DNA of 64,000 nt from Pseudomonas maumuensis (GTDB lineage Bacteria; Pseudomonadota; Gammaproteobacteria; Pseudomonadales; Pseudomonadaceae), in assembly GCF_019139675.1 (NCBI RefSeq), contig NZ_CP077077.1:3658001-3722000 (forward strand), given 5' to 3'. The number at the start of each line of letters is the position of its first letter. The stretch's first letter is position 1. Shown one piece after another: positions 44,611-52,819 of this stretch. The notes under the pieces were generated by a model. The model saw nothing but the letters and a program-made list of their open reading frames with translations. It was not told the DNA's origin and did no database searches. The translations under genes were made by a program, and so were the position numbers.

Positions 44611-45228
44611 CTATATGCAGAGCCTTGGCGTCGGGAGCGAGACGATCATCCGGTCGAAAGCCGCCAGCGCGAATCGCCTGTCGAACGGCTCCATCACCGG
44701 CATTTGTGCCGGCAAACCAATGTGGACCCTGCCGGGCAACACCTTTTCCAACGCCGAATACCAGCTTAAAAGGGCCTGCTGCAGCCTCACGTGCAGCTCG
44801 AAATTGCTTCGGCGCCGGGTCGTATCCGCTTTGGCACGCTCACGCGCAAGTTCTGGGGCAATGCTGACAACCAGATAGCGGTCAGCAAAGCCGATACGGC
44901 CCTGGGCGATGGTGTCTCTCGTGGCTTGCAGCTCCGACAGCCAGTCCCGCTCGCTGGCCTCGCCGATCTGCCAGAGTGTCCAGATGTAATGCAGCTTGAG
45001 CGGATCGCTGTCACACACCGCCCAGCCAGCTTGCTGCTCCATGGCCCGCGCGGCCTGCCAGCGATCAACGTTGCGCTCAGCCCAGAATGCGGCTGCCGCT
45101 GCCGGGTCTTTGATGCGGTCGGGCACGCTTGTAAAACGCCCGTGTTCAGGTACGACATGTCCATCACCATGCTGGTTACACCAAGTGGTTTTCCCACTGG
45201 CGCTGATGCCTTCCACTACCAGAATCAT
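44611..45228 (-). CDS. P-loop kinase-like protein
   Basis: The 205-residue protein starts MILVVEGISASGKTTWC, a Walker A (GISASGKT) at residues 7-14. Later features are FAERNVDRWQAARAM-like segments, WAVCDSDPLKLHYIW (a DSDP lid/substrate motif) and ADRYLVVSIAPELARERAKADTTRRRSNFELH, which has the basic lid arrangement of small-molecule kinases (dNK/AAA_33-like). The substrate is unknown. An open frame continues upstream to 45534 but lacks features; MILVVEG with GGAG 11 bp before is the natural start. The stop is 14 bp from the IS481 target duplication. Confidence 0.7.
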   Translation of the reverse strand: MILVVEGISASGKTTWCNQHGDGHVVPEHGRFTSVPDRIKDPAAAAAFWAERNVDRWQAARAMEQQAGWAVCDSDPLKLHYIWTLWQIGEASERDWLSELQATRDTIAQGRIGFADRYLVVSIAPELARERAKADTTRRRSNFELHVRLQQALLSWYSALEKVLPGRVHIGLPAQMPVMEPFDRRFALAAFDRMIVSLPTPRLCI

Positions 45229-45551
45229 TGCTGCGACTACTCCATTGGTTGCGCCATTCATGCGAGGCACCGACACCACCGCGAGCGCGTGAATCAGTCT
45301 TTTGACCACTTGCTCCAATTGCCCCTCACACAGAGCCGTGACCACCGCGCAAGATTTCGTAACATTTAGGGCTGGCTCGGGTTGTGAACCCAGGCCGGGT
45401 CGATGCTGTCCGATTGCCATCGGTTGCCGCCGAGGTCGCCAGGCCCGGTCGTAGATCATACCTGCACCGACCTCGATACTTCGGCTTACCGGCGCGCGCT
45501 TCCCGCTTGCAAGGAAGGTGCCCTCATTTTTCAAGGCTGAAAGAGCGAACC
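45229..45551. other. Intergenic region, divergent promoters; no gene seen
   Basis: This 323-bp gap lies between the P-loop gene (minus) and the META-domain gene (plus). Reading frames here extend only as N-terminal extensions of those genes and carry no recognisable features. No convincing repeats or sites found. Confidence 0.5.
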
Positions 45552-46367
45552 ATGAAACAGAACATTCTCCTCGTCGCCGTTTGTGCTGCCCTGCTCCAAG
45601 CCTGCACTTCGGCTTCCACTTCCCATGAAGGATCGCCTTCCATGCCGACTACCACCTCGCCTGCCGCGGCCCAGGCTGAGCTTTCGGCCTACCACTGGAA
45701 CCTGGCATCGGCCACCGATGCTTCCGGCAAACCCATCGCCGATCTGACGACAGGCATCGAGCGCAAGTTGCGCCTGAACTTCGGTGACCAGCAGCTGAAC
45801 ATCAGCGGCGGTTGCAACAACCAGTTCGGTGGCTATCGCTACCAAGAAGGCGTCCTGAAAGTGCAGCAACTGGCCTCGACCATGATGGCCTGCGACAAGC
45901 GCCTGATGGATATGGATACCCAAATCGGACGTCTGCTCAAAGGTGACCTGCGCGCTGTCGTCACCGGCGCTACCGAGGCGCCCGTGCTGCAATTGACCAC
46001 TCAGGACGGCTCGGTGTTGAAGCTGCAAGGCGAAGCCACCCCCGAGACCCGTTACGGCAGCAAGGGCCAGACCAGGTTCCTGGAGGTTGCCGCCAAAACC
46101 GTCAAGTGCAGTCATCCGCTGATCCCCAACTACCAGTGTCTACAGGTGCGCGAGCGCCATTACGACGATGCTGGCCTGCAACTGCCGCCCCAGGACGCCT
46201 GGCACCCGCTTTATCAGTCGATCGAAGGTTACGAGCATCGTGACGGCGTGCGTACCGTACTGCGGGTGAAACAGTACGACTGGAAGAACCCGCCAGCCGA
46301 CGCCCCTTCGCAAGTCTATGTGCTGGATCTTGTGGTCGAGCAGGATGCTTCGGGCAAGAACCCGTAA
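45552..46367 (+). CDS. META- and DUF4377-domain lipoprotein
   Basis: The 271-residue protein has a lipoprotein signal (LVAVCAALLQAC) and a Ser/Thr-rich linker, then a META domain (residues about 45-150: YHWNLASATDASGKPI, ISGGCNNQFGGYRYQEG, LASTMMACDKRLMDMD, VLQLTTQDGSVLKLQGE) as in HslJ. A DUF4377 domain follows (VKCSHPLIPNYQCLQVRERHYDD ... YEHRDGVRTVLRVKQYDWKNPPADAPSQVYVLDLVVE). It is anchored in the outer membrane; META proteins are linked to heat and novobiocin stress. The ATG follows a GAGCGAA site. Confidence 0.85.
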   Translation: MKQNILLVAVCAALLQACTSASTSHEGSPSMPTTTSPAAAQAELSAYHWNLASATDASGKPIADLTTGIERKLRLNFGDQQLNISGGCNNQFGGYRYQEGVLKVQQLASTMMACDKRLMDMDTQIGRLLKGDLRAVVTGATEAPVLQLTTQDGSVLKLQGEATPETRYGSKGQTRFLEVAAKTVKCSHPLIPNYQCLQVRERHYDDAGLQLPPQDAWHPLYQSIEGYEHRDGVRTVLRVKQYDWKNPPADAPSQVYVLDLVVEQDASGKNP

Positions 46368-46375
46368 TCCCAATT

Positions 46376-46404
46376 AAGAAGCCCAGCTCGAGGCTGGGCT
46401 TCTT
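46376..46404. terminator. Terminator after META gene
   Basis: AAGAAGCCCAGC - TCGAG - GCTGGGCTTCTT is a 12-bp stem. Confidence 0.88.
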
Positions 46405-46513
46405 GTGATGGCAACTTCTACTTATTCACGCGGGATATCGATCTGATCAGGATTTTCTCGCTGCTGACCCATCCCTTTTCCTTCCTCATCCATGAGCAAA
46501 CCAGGGAGTAGAA

Positions 46514-46819
46514 TCAGCTCAGTACGTCGTAGGTAGCGAAAAATCTGGAGTTAGAGTTGCCCGGCGCATACCAAAGCCCCATGCCCGCTGGAATGACAAT
46601 CTCATAAGGGATCATCCCATCCGCTACCCAGATGGTCGGTACATTATTCAGTGTTGGCTGAGTCGGAATGACAGAGCCAGTGAGCAAACGCCCGCCGTAG
46701 ATGTAGCAAGTGCGGATAACGATGCCGGTTGGATTGTTTGAAGGCAACACAATCGGGCGAACATAGTCATCAAAACCGGGCAGGTTAATGAATTTTTGGC
46801 CAGCTTTAAGTTGATTCAT
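46514..46819 (-). CDS. Orphan hypothetical protein (101 aa)
   Basis: ATG at 46819 (AAAGG 10 bp upstream) to TGA at 46514 gives 101 residues, beta-rich and with no signal or membrane segment. It contains RPIVLPSNNPTGIVIRTCYIYGG, PTIWVADGMIPYEIVIPAGMGLWYAP and a final SRFFATYDVLS. I do not recognise a family. The local GC content is clearly below the rest of the window, suggesting acquisition. The upstream region has a LexA-box promoter on the same strand (46959-46991), so it may be an SOS-induced accessory protein, conceivably phage- or bacteriocin-related. Confidence 0.6.
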   Translation of the reverse strand: MNQLKAGQKFINLPGFDDYVRPIVLPSNNPTGIVIRTCYIYGGRLLTGSVIPTQPTLNNVPTIWVADGMIPYEIVIPAGMGLWYAPGNSNSRFFATYDVLS

Positions 46820-46958
46820 AGCTATCTACCTTTAATCGAATGATTTAGCGAAAAATTTCGCTTTCATGTCGCTCAGTGGCGATAACCAGAGGCTCGCGAC
46901 CTTCGAGAGCTCGTAGCTCTTGAGAGAGGGCCCACCGCTTGACGGCAGGGCAAGAGCA

Positions 46959-46991
46959 ATAATGCCACTCAAATACTGTATATGCAACCAG
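46959..46991 (-). promoter_or_regulatory. Sigma-70 promoter overlapping a LexA box
   Basis: CTGTATATGCAACCAG (46976-46991) fits CTG-N10-CAG and sits in TACTGTATATGC...CAGTA, close to the enterobacterial SOS consensus. On the minus strand it overlaps a promoter with -35 TTGCAT (46987-46982), a 17-bp spacer and -10 CATTAT (46964-46959), pointing at the orphan gene at 46819. Confidence 0.65.
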
Positions 46992-47190
46992 TATTTTTTG
47001 GGGTTTTCGCTTCTGTCAGATAAAGGACTGTACGGCGATTAGTTCCATGATTGGCCCACTCGAAAGAGGGAATCACCGAGCGCGTTTACCGTCGAGCCGG
47101 CGCGATCGCCAAGCCTTCCAAGTGATCCAGTTTTAGGACTGCGTGTAATTTGTTTTGGGACTTCGGAGGTTTCCTGCGCACAAAGAAAAA

Positions 47191-47214
47191 CCCCGCAGAC
47201 CTAGATCTGCGGGG
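47191..47214 (-). terminator. Terminator after tRNA-Cys
   Basis: CCCCGCAGA ... TCTGCGGGG has a 9-bp stem and 6-base loop, with an A-tract on the plus strand (U-tract for the minus strand) downstream of the tRNA-Cys. Confidence 0.88.
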
Positions 47215-47225
47215 CTTTCGAATAG

Positions 47226-47299
47226 TGGAGGCCGAGGTCGGAATCGAACCGGCGTAGACGGATTTGCAATCCGGAGCATAACCACTTTGCTACTCGGCC
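47226..47299 (-). tRNA. tRNA-Cys (GCA)
   Basis: The minus strand reads GGCCGAG ... CTCGGCC-T-CCA over 74 nt. The anticodon loop ATTGCAAAT gives GCA. The D arm, anticodon arm (CCGGATTGCAAATCCG) and T arm (GCCGGTTCGATTCCGAC) are canonical. Confidence 0.97.
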
Positions 47300-47443
47300 T
47301 CAAATTCGGAGCCAGCTTTCGCTATCTCCTTGAAACTGCTTAACTTTTTCAAGCAAGCTGCGTTTCGATGGACGCCATTATGTCGGCATTCTATGGACCT
47401 TGCAACCCCCTTGAAGAAAAAAATCTTCAAGGGGTTCAAGGTG

Positions 47444-48460
47444 TTAGCGCAGGCGCCCGAGTTTGCTCCACAAGCCGACCAAGGTGTTCTCGACCGCGCC
47501 ACTGGCAGCCATGCCGATACGCTCCTGTAAGCTCTTGCGCTCGGCGAAACGCAGGTGGAACACATTAGCTTCGCGGGCGCTGCGGCTCAGGTACTCGTCG
47601 CTGGTGCCCAGTTCGTCGACCAATTGGCGATTGAGCGCGGCAATGCCGAGCCAGACCTCGCCGGTCGCCACCTCGTCGATGTGCAACTGTGGGCGGTAAC
47701 GGGCGACGAAGTCCTTGAACAGCTGGTGAGTGATGTCCAGGTCTTCCTGGAACTTCTCCCGGCCCTTGTCGGTGTTCTCGCCGAACACGGTCAGGGTGCG
47801 CTTGTACTCACCGGCTGTGAGCACCTCAAAATCGATGTCGTGCTTCTTCAGCAGGCGGTTGATATTGGGCATCTGCGCCACCACGCCGATCGACCCCAGC
47901 ACGGCGAACGGTGCACTGACGATCTTCTCGCCAATGCAGGCCATCATGTAGCCGCCGCTGGCGGCGACCTTGTCGATGCAGATGGTCAGCGGGATTCCCG
48001 CCTCACGGATACGCGCCAGTTGCGAGGCCGCCAGGCCGTAGCTATGCACCAGGCCGCCGCCGCTCTCCAAGCGCAATACCACCTCGTCACGCGGGGTGGC
48101 GAGGGTCAGCAGCGCGGTGATTTCGTTGCGCAGGCTCTCGGTGGCCGAGGCCTTGATGTCGCCGTCGAAATCGAGGACGAACACCCGGCGCTTGTCCTCA
48201 GGCTTTTTCTTCTGCTGTTTTTCCGCCTTGGCCTGCTGCTTGCGCACAGCCTTGAGTTGGGCCTTGTCGAGCAGGCCCGACTCCAGGCGCTCGCGCAGTT
48301 CCTTGTAGAACTCGTTGAGGCGGGTGACCTGCAGTTGCCCGCCCGGCTTGCGCCGCCCTTTGCCACGCAGGCCGGCGATGGCCGACAGCACCACCAGGAT
48401 GGCGATCACCAGGGTGGCGGTTTTGGCGAGAAAGCTTGCGTATTCGGCAAGAAACTCCAC
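47444..48460 (-). CDS. sohB: Inner-membrane serine protease SohB (S49)
   Basis: The 338-residue protein has an N-terminal transmembrane helix (AKTATLVIAILVVLSAIAGL), a basic/charged linker rich in Lys/Gln, then the signal-peptide-peptidase-A-type protease domain. The catalytic Ser is in DKVAASGGYMMAC and the Lys in LTAGEYKRTL. The start is GTG at 48460 with AAGGAG; the out-of-frame ATG two bases away is ignored. SohB degrades signal peptides or small membrane proteins. Its neighbour order (sohB, phosphatase, SCP2, phosphotransferase, SDR) is conserved in Pseudomonas. Confidence 0.92.
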   Translation of the reverse strand: MEFLAEYASFLAKTATLVIAILVVLSAIAGLRGKGRRKPGGQLQVTRLNEFYKELRERLESGLLDKAQLKAVRKQQAKAEKQQKKKPEDKRRVFVLDFDGDIKASATESLRNEITALLTLATPRDEVVLRLESGGGLVHSYGLAASQLARIREAGIPLTICIDKVAASGGYMMACIGEKIVSAPFAVLGSIGVVAQMPNINRLLKKHDIDFEVLTAGEYKRTLTVFGENTDKGREKFQEDLDITHQLFKDFVARYRPQLHIDEVATGEVWLGIAALNRQLVDELGTSDEYLSRSAREANVFHLRFAERKSLQERIGMAASGAVENTLVGLWSKLGRLR

Positions 48461-48659
48461 ATTGACTCCTTGATAAACCAGCGCCGCAACGGCGCGAACT
48501 GGATGCAAGCATACCGGGGCGCCAGAGCCGCTGCCAGCGGGTGAAAATGCTGGCAACACAGTTCAAACGACCTTTTCAAACGCTTGTATGTTTTTTCGTT
48601 GACAGCCCGCCTGGGGCAACCTAACCTCGCAGCAACCTCCAACCGGGCCGGACTTCAAC

Positions 48660-49373
48660 GTGGGCAATCTCTACCTGATCCGACATGGCCAAGCCTCCTT
48701 CGGCGCCGCCGACTACGACGTGCTGTCGCCTGTGGGCGAACGTCAGAGCCAGGCACTGGGTGAACACCTCGCCCAACTGGGTCTGCGCCTGGACCGCTGC
48801 GTGGCCGGCACTTTGCGTCGCCAGCAGGACACCGCCCGCCTGGCCCTGGACGCGCTGCATGCCCATGGCAACCCCGTCCCGGCCATTGAGACCGATGCGG
48901 CCTTCAACGAGTTCGACGCCGACGGCGTGATCCGCGCCCTGCTCCCGCGCCTGCTGCCTGAAGAACCTGAAGCCCTGCATGTGCTGCGCAACGGTGCCCA
49001 GCACCGTAGCGAGTTCCAGCGCCTGTTCGCGCTAATGGTGCAGCGCTGGCACGACGGCGACCACGACCACGACGACCGCCTGGAAACCTGGCAGTCCTTC
49101 ACTGGCCGAGTCGGCGATGGCCTGGAGCGCCTGCTCGACAGCGCCGCCAGCGGCGACAACATCGCCCTGTTCACCTCCGGCGGCACCATCGCCGCCCTGC
49201 TCCACCTGGTAAGCGGAATCACGCCGGCTCAGGCGTTCACCCTGAACTGGCAGATCATCAACACGTCGCTCAGCCACCTGAAATTCCGTGGCCGCGACGT
49301 CACCTTGGCTTCCTTCAACAGCCAAGCCCATGTGCGGCTGTTGCGGTTGCCGGAGCTCGTCACCTACCGATGA
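48660..49373 (+). CDS. Histidine phosphatase superfamily protein
   Basis: The 237-residue protein starts at GTG 48660. It carries the phosphoglycerate-mutase-type motif LIRHGQASFG (phospho-His at about 9), the ENEFD-like NEFDADG (FNEFDADG) and, near the C-terminus, VFTSGG-like LFTSGGTIAALLH (second His replaced by the TSGG context of this subgroup). It is the first of a four-gene run with SCP2, phosphotransferase and SDR. Substrate unknown. Confidence 0.85.
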   Translation: MGNLYLIRHGQASFGAADYDVLSPVGERQSQALGEHLAQLGLRLDRCVAGTLRRQQDTARLALDALHAHGNPVPAIETDAAFNEFDADGVIRALLPRLLPEEPEALHVLRNGAQHRSEFQRLFALMVQRWHDGDHDHDDRLETWQSFTGRVGDGLERLLDSAASGDNIALFTSGGTIAALLHLVSGITPAQAFTLNWQIINTSLSHLKFRGRDVTLASFNSQAHVRLLRLPELVTYR

Positions 49374-49427
49374 GCCCGGTCTGTTGTGTCCTTGCGGACG
49401 CGAATATCACTTAACAAGGAATACACC

Positions 49428-49745
49428 ATGAGCGATGTAGCTAAAGCCGTCGAGGCAATGAAGGCAAAATTCAACCCTGCAGCTGCCGCCGGCCTGGACC
49501 TGGTGTTCGGCTTCAACATCACCGACGAAGACAAGCACTACGCCCTGCTGGTCAAGGACGGTACCTGCGAGATCCAGGAAGGCGAGAACGCCGACGCCAA
49601 CTGCACCCTGGTAATGGACAGCGAAACCCTCAAGGGCATCGTCAGCGGTGACACCGACGGCATGCAGGCCTTCATGGGCGGCAAGCTGCGCGTCGAAGGC
49701 GACATGATGCTGTCGATGAAGCTCAGCGAGCTGTTCCCGGCCTGA
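49428..49745 (+). CDS. SCP2 sterol-carrier domain protein
   Basis: The 105-residue cytosolic lipid-binding protein has the SCP2 pattern: VFGFNITDEDKHYALLVKDGTCEIQEG, DANCTLVMDSETLKGIVSGDTDGMQAFMGGKLRVEGDMMLSMKLSELF. It binds acyl-CoAs or other hydrophobic ligands in a tunnel. The ATG at 49428 follows AACAAGGAAT. It lies downstream of the phosphatase and precedes the phosphotransferase/SDR pair; a terminator follows. Confidence 0.9.
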   Translation: MSDVAKAVEAMKAKFNPAAAAGLDLVFGFNITDEDKHYALLVKDGTCEIQEGENADANCTLVMDSETLKGIVSGDTDGMQAFMGGKLRVEGDMMLSMKLSELFPA

Positions 49746-49767
49746 CTGGCGCGGTAGATCGCGAATG

Positions 49768-49803
49768 AAAAAAACCGAAGCCTGATGCGCTTCGGTTTTT
49801 TTT
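49768..49803 (+). terminator. Terminator after SCP2 gene
   Basis: AAAAAAACCGAAG - CCTGATGCG - CTTCGGTTTTTTTT has a stem of about 13 bp with long A and T tracts. It is a strong Rho-independent terminator. Confidence 0.95.
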
Positions 49804-49942
49804 CGCCCGCGCAAAGCCCGTTCATCAGGGCCATTGATCGACCGGCAACACCCAGGCCAATAAGTGTCTGGCACGCTTGTACCAGCTTTGACAGGAAATT
49901 AGATTAGCCAATAGTCCTTGCTATCGATCATAAGGAAATCGC

Positions 49943-51010
49943 ATGACGCTCACCGACCAGTCCACCCAGGTACGCCCCGGCGAAGAACTCGACGCGGCCG
50001 TCATCGATCCGTACCTCAAGGGTCATATACCTGGCCTGCAGGGCAGCCCGACCATCAGCCAGTTTCCCGGTGGCGCCTCGAACCTGACCTACCTGGTGGC
50101 CTACCCGGATAGGGAATTCGTCCTGCGCCGCCCGCCATTCGGCCACAAGGCCAAGTCGGCCCACGACATGGGCCGCGAGTTCCGCATTCTCAATCAGCTC
50201 AATGCCGGTTTCCCCTATTGCCCCAAGGCCTTCGTGCATTGCACCGATGAAGCGCTGATCGGCGGCGAGTTCTACGTGATGGAGCGGGTCAACGGCATCA
50301 TCCTGCGCTCGGACATCCCCGCCGAACTCGACCTGGACGCCGGCCGCACCGAGGCGCTGTGCAAAAGCTTCATCGATCGCCTGGTCGAGCTGCACCAGGT
50401 GGACTACCAGGCATGCGGTCTGGCAGACCTGGGCAAGCCGGAAGGTTATGTGCAGCGCCAGATCGAAGGCTGGGCCAGCCGCTATGAAAAAGCCCTGACC
50501 CCCGACGCACCGCGCTGGGAACAGGTGATCGCCTGGCTGCGCGAGAAGATGCCCGCTGACCACCCGCGTCCGGGCATCGTGCATAACGACTACCGTTTCG
50601 ACAATGTCATCCTCGACAGCGCCAACCCGATGCGCATCATCGGCGTGCTGGACTGGGAAATGGCCACCATCGGCGATCCGCTGATGGACCTGGGCAACAG
50701 CCTGGCCTACTGGATCGAAGCCAGCGACCCTGCGCCAGTACAGCTGATGCGTCGCCAGCCGAGCAATGCTCCGGGCATGCTGACCCGCCAGCAGTTTGTC
50801 GACTACTACGCCGAACGCGCCGGCATTCGCATCGACAATTTCGACTTCTATTACTGCTACGGCCTGTTCCGCCTGGCCGGCATCGTCCAGCAGATCTACT
50901 ACCGCTTCTTCCACGGCCAGACCCAGGACAAACGCTTCGCCCAGTTCATCCACATGAACAAGCTGCTGGAGCACATGAGCTTGCAACTGATCGGCAAATC
51001 CAGCCTGTAA
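49943..51010 (+). CDS. Aminoglycoside-phosphotransferase-like kinase (ACAD10/11 N-terminal type)
   Basis: The 355-residue protein has the APH/choline-kinase fold: FPGGASNLTYLVAYPDREFVLRRPP (ATP-binding lobe), HDMGREFRIL, then the Brenner motif VHNDYRFDNVILD and ILDWEMATIGDPLMDLG. In human ACAD10/11 and in P. putida LvaA this domain phosphorylates 4-hydroxyacyl-CoA. With the SDR 26 bp downstream and the SCP2 upstream, a role in hydroxyacyl-CoA metabolism rather than antibiotic resistance is likely. Confidence 0.85.
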   Translation: MTLTDQSTQVRPGEELDAAVIDPYLKGHIPGLQGSPTISQFPGGASNLTYLVAYPDREFVLRRPPFGHKAKSAHDMGREFRILNQLNAGFPYCPKAFVHCTDEALIGGEFYVMERVNGIILRSDIPAELDLDAGRTEALCKSFIDRLVELHQVDYQACGLADLGKPEGYVQRQIEGWASRYEKALTPDAPRWEQVIAWLREKMPADHPRPGIVHNDYRFDNVILDSANPMRIIGVLDWEMATIGDPLMDLGNSLAYWIEASDPAPVQLMRRQPSNAPGMLTRQQFVDYYAERAGIRIDNFDFYYCYGLFRLAGIVQQIYYRFFHGQTQDKRFAQFIHMNKLLEHMSLQLIGKSSL

Positions 51011-51036
51011 CCCGGCCCACAATAAGGAATACCCGA

Positions 51037-51804
51037 ATGTCCAAGACCCACCTGTTCGACCTCGACGGCAAGATCGCCTTCGTTTCCGGTGCCAGCCGTG
51101 GCATCGGTGAAGCCATCGCCCACCTGCTGGCCCAGCAGGGCGCCCATGTGATCGTCTCCAGCCGCAAACTTGACGGCTGCCAGCAGGTGGCCGAGGCGAT
51201 CGTAGCCGCCGGCGGCAAGGCCACCGCGGTGGCCTGCCATATCGGTGAGATGGAGCAGATCCAACAGGTGTTCGCCGGCATCCGCGAGCAGTTCGGGCGC
51301 CTCGACATCCTGGTCAACAATGCCGCCACCAACCCGCAGTTCTGCAACGTGCTGGATACCGACCTGGGCGCTTTCCAGAAGACCGTCGACGTCAATATCC
51401 GCGGTTACTTCTTCATGTCGGTGGAAGCCGGCAAGCTGATGCGCGAGAACGGTGGCGGCAGCATCATCAACGTGGCCTCGATCAACGGTGTCTCGCCAGG
51501 GCTGTTCCAGGGCATCTACTCGGTGACCAAGGCGGCCGTGATCAACATGACCAAGGTGTTTGCCAAGGAGTGCGCGCAGTTCGGCATCCGCTGCAACGCC
51601 CTGCTGCCGGGCCTGACCGACACCAAGTTCGCCTCGGCGCTGGTGAAGAACGACAGCATCCGCAATGCCGCGTTGCAGCAGATCCCGCTCAAGCGCGTGG
51701 CCGACCCGAGCGAGATGGCCGGGGCGGTGCTGTACCTGGCCAGCGACGCCTCCAGCTATACCACCGGCACCGCGCTCAATGTGGACGGCGGGTTCCTGTC
51801 GTGA
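51037..51804 (+). CDS. SDR-family oxidoreductase
   Basis: The 255-residue protein has the classical short-chain dehydrogenase features: GASRGIGEAIAHLL (NAD(P) binding, residues 17-30), NNAATNP, and the catalytic Ser/Tyr/Lys in NVASINGVSPGLFQGIYSVTKAAV (YxxxK). It reduces or oxidises a hydroxyl/keto group of an unknown substrate, possibly a 3-hydroxyacyl-CoA. Cotranscribed with the phosphotransferase (26-bp gap). Confidence 0.88.
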   Translation: MSKTHLFDLDGKIAFVSGASRGIGEAIAHLLAQQGAHVIVSSRKLDGCQQVAEAIVAAGGKATAVACHIGEMEQIQQVFAGIREQFGRLDILVNNAATNPQFCNVLDTDLGAFQKTVDVNIRGYFFMSVEAGKLMRENGGGSIINVASINGVSPGLFQGIYSVTKAAVINMTKVFAKECAQFGIRCNALLPGLTDTKFASALVKNDSIRNAALQQIPLKRVADPSEMAGAVLYLASDASSYTTGTALNVDGGFLS

Positions 51805-51862
51805 CGGTACACCAGGCCTGACTGGCATGCGGGAGCGGGCGCGCTCCCACAAAGCCTGCTGT

Positions 51863-52693
51863 CTAGACCTTTATCGCCTGCAACGTGTAGCTCAACGGCA
51901 ATCGCCAGGGCGCCTCGATCAGGCGCCACTCGCCGTCATCACCCAACGCCATCTGCCCAGGCAACGCCTCCCAGGGGATGCTCTGGTGCTCTTCCAGGCC
52001 GGTGATGCGCAGGCCGTTGCGCAACAGCGCGGTGATCACCTCGCCGAGGCCATGGTTCCACTCATGGGTTTCGGTCTGCGTCAGGGCCTGCTCGGTGTCG
52101 ACGTAGGTCTGGTCGCTGATCCACACGGTCGGCGCCTCGCGCTCGAAGTACGGATACTCCAGTTGCAAACGGTCCTCGTAATCTTCGTTGACCGCCATCA
52201 GCATCGGGTGGCCATCGCGTAGGAACAGACGCCCGCCCGGTTTGAGCAATGCCGCCACCGCCTGCGCCCAGCGCTCGATGCTCGGCAGCCAGCACAACGC
52301 GCCGATGCCGGTGTAGACCAGATCGAAACTACCGACAGGCAGCACCTGTGCTGCCTGGTAGACGTCCGCTTCGACATAGGCGATACCAGCGCCGCAACGT
52401 TCGGCCAGGTCACGCGCCTGGGCCAGCGAGGCGGCAGAGAAGTCCAGGCCGCAAACATCCGCGCCCAGGCGCGCCAGCGACAAGGTGTCGGTACCGATAT
52501 GGCATTGCAGGTGCGCAGCGCGCAGGCCATGGATATCGCCCAGGCGCGGCAGGTCGAAACGCACTACCTCGGACAGATGGCCGGATTCGGCGACAAAGCG
52601 TTCGACCTCGTAGTCCTTCGAAGCGGCGTGCAGCGGCGCCCGCTCATCCCAACTGGCGCGATTGAGTTCCAGTGATCGGCTCATGCTGTGCAT
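51863..52693 (-). CDS. Class I SAM-dependent methyltransferase
   Basis: The 276-residue protein has a Rossmann-type methyltransferase domain: motif I as HLQCHIGTDTLSLARLGADVCGLDFS (SAM binding), the acidic loop YVEADVYQ, and FDLVYTGIGALCWLPSIERWAQAVAALLKPGGRLFLRDGH. Function unknown; the C-terminal third is variable. The start at 52693 has AGGA; MSRSLEL at 52684 is the alternative. Divergent from the HTH-PAS regulator. Confidence 0.85.
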   Translation of the reverse strand: MHSMSRSLELNRASWDERAPLHAASKDYEVERFVAESGHLSEVVRFDLPRLGDIHGLRAAHLQCHIGTDTLSLARLGADVCGLDFSAASLAQARDLAERCGAGIAYVEADVYQAAQVLPVGSFDLVYTGIGALCWLPSIERWAQAVAALLKPGGRLFLRDGHPMLMAVNEDYEDRLQLEYPYFEREAPTVWISDQTYVDTEQALTQTETHEWNHGLGEVITALLRNGLRITGLEEHQSIPWEALPGQMALGDDGEWRLIEAPWRLPLSYTLQAIKV

Positions 52694-52819
52694 CCCTGTC
52701 CTTTATGGCTCAGGCGCCACGTTAACCGGCGCCGTCGGTTGCGGCAACCGCGCTGTCAACCTGAAGTTGACAGCTCAGGTATACTGACCGCCTCGTCCAC
52801 GCCCAAGGATCCAGCACCC

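Larger units (their letters stand above)
46820..47225. other. AT-richer intergenic region before tRNA-Cys
   Basis: About 400 bp without a convincing gene. It holds the LexA-box promoter (46959-46991), a small palindrome AGCGAAA-AA-TTTCGCT (46847-46862) and the tRNA-Cys terminator. A 29-codon frame at 47047-47136 shows no features. The composition suggests a remnant of a tRNA-adjacent insertion. Confidence 0.5.

Noticed and set aside
45229..45534. N-terminal extension of the P-loop protein to 45534
   Set aside because: The added residues have no features and the natural Walker A start MILVVEG has its own ribosome binding site.
47047..47136. 29-codon plus-strand frame beyond the LexA box
   Set aside because: Too short, no ribosome binding site, no features; the promoter elements overlapping the box point to the minus strand.
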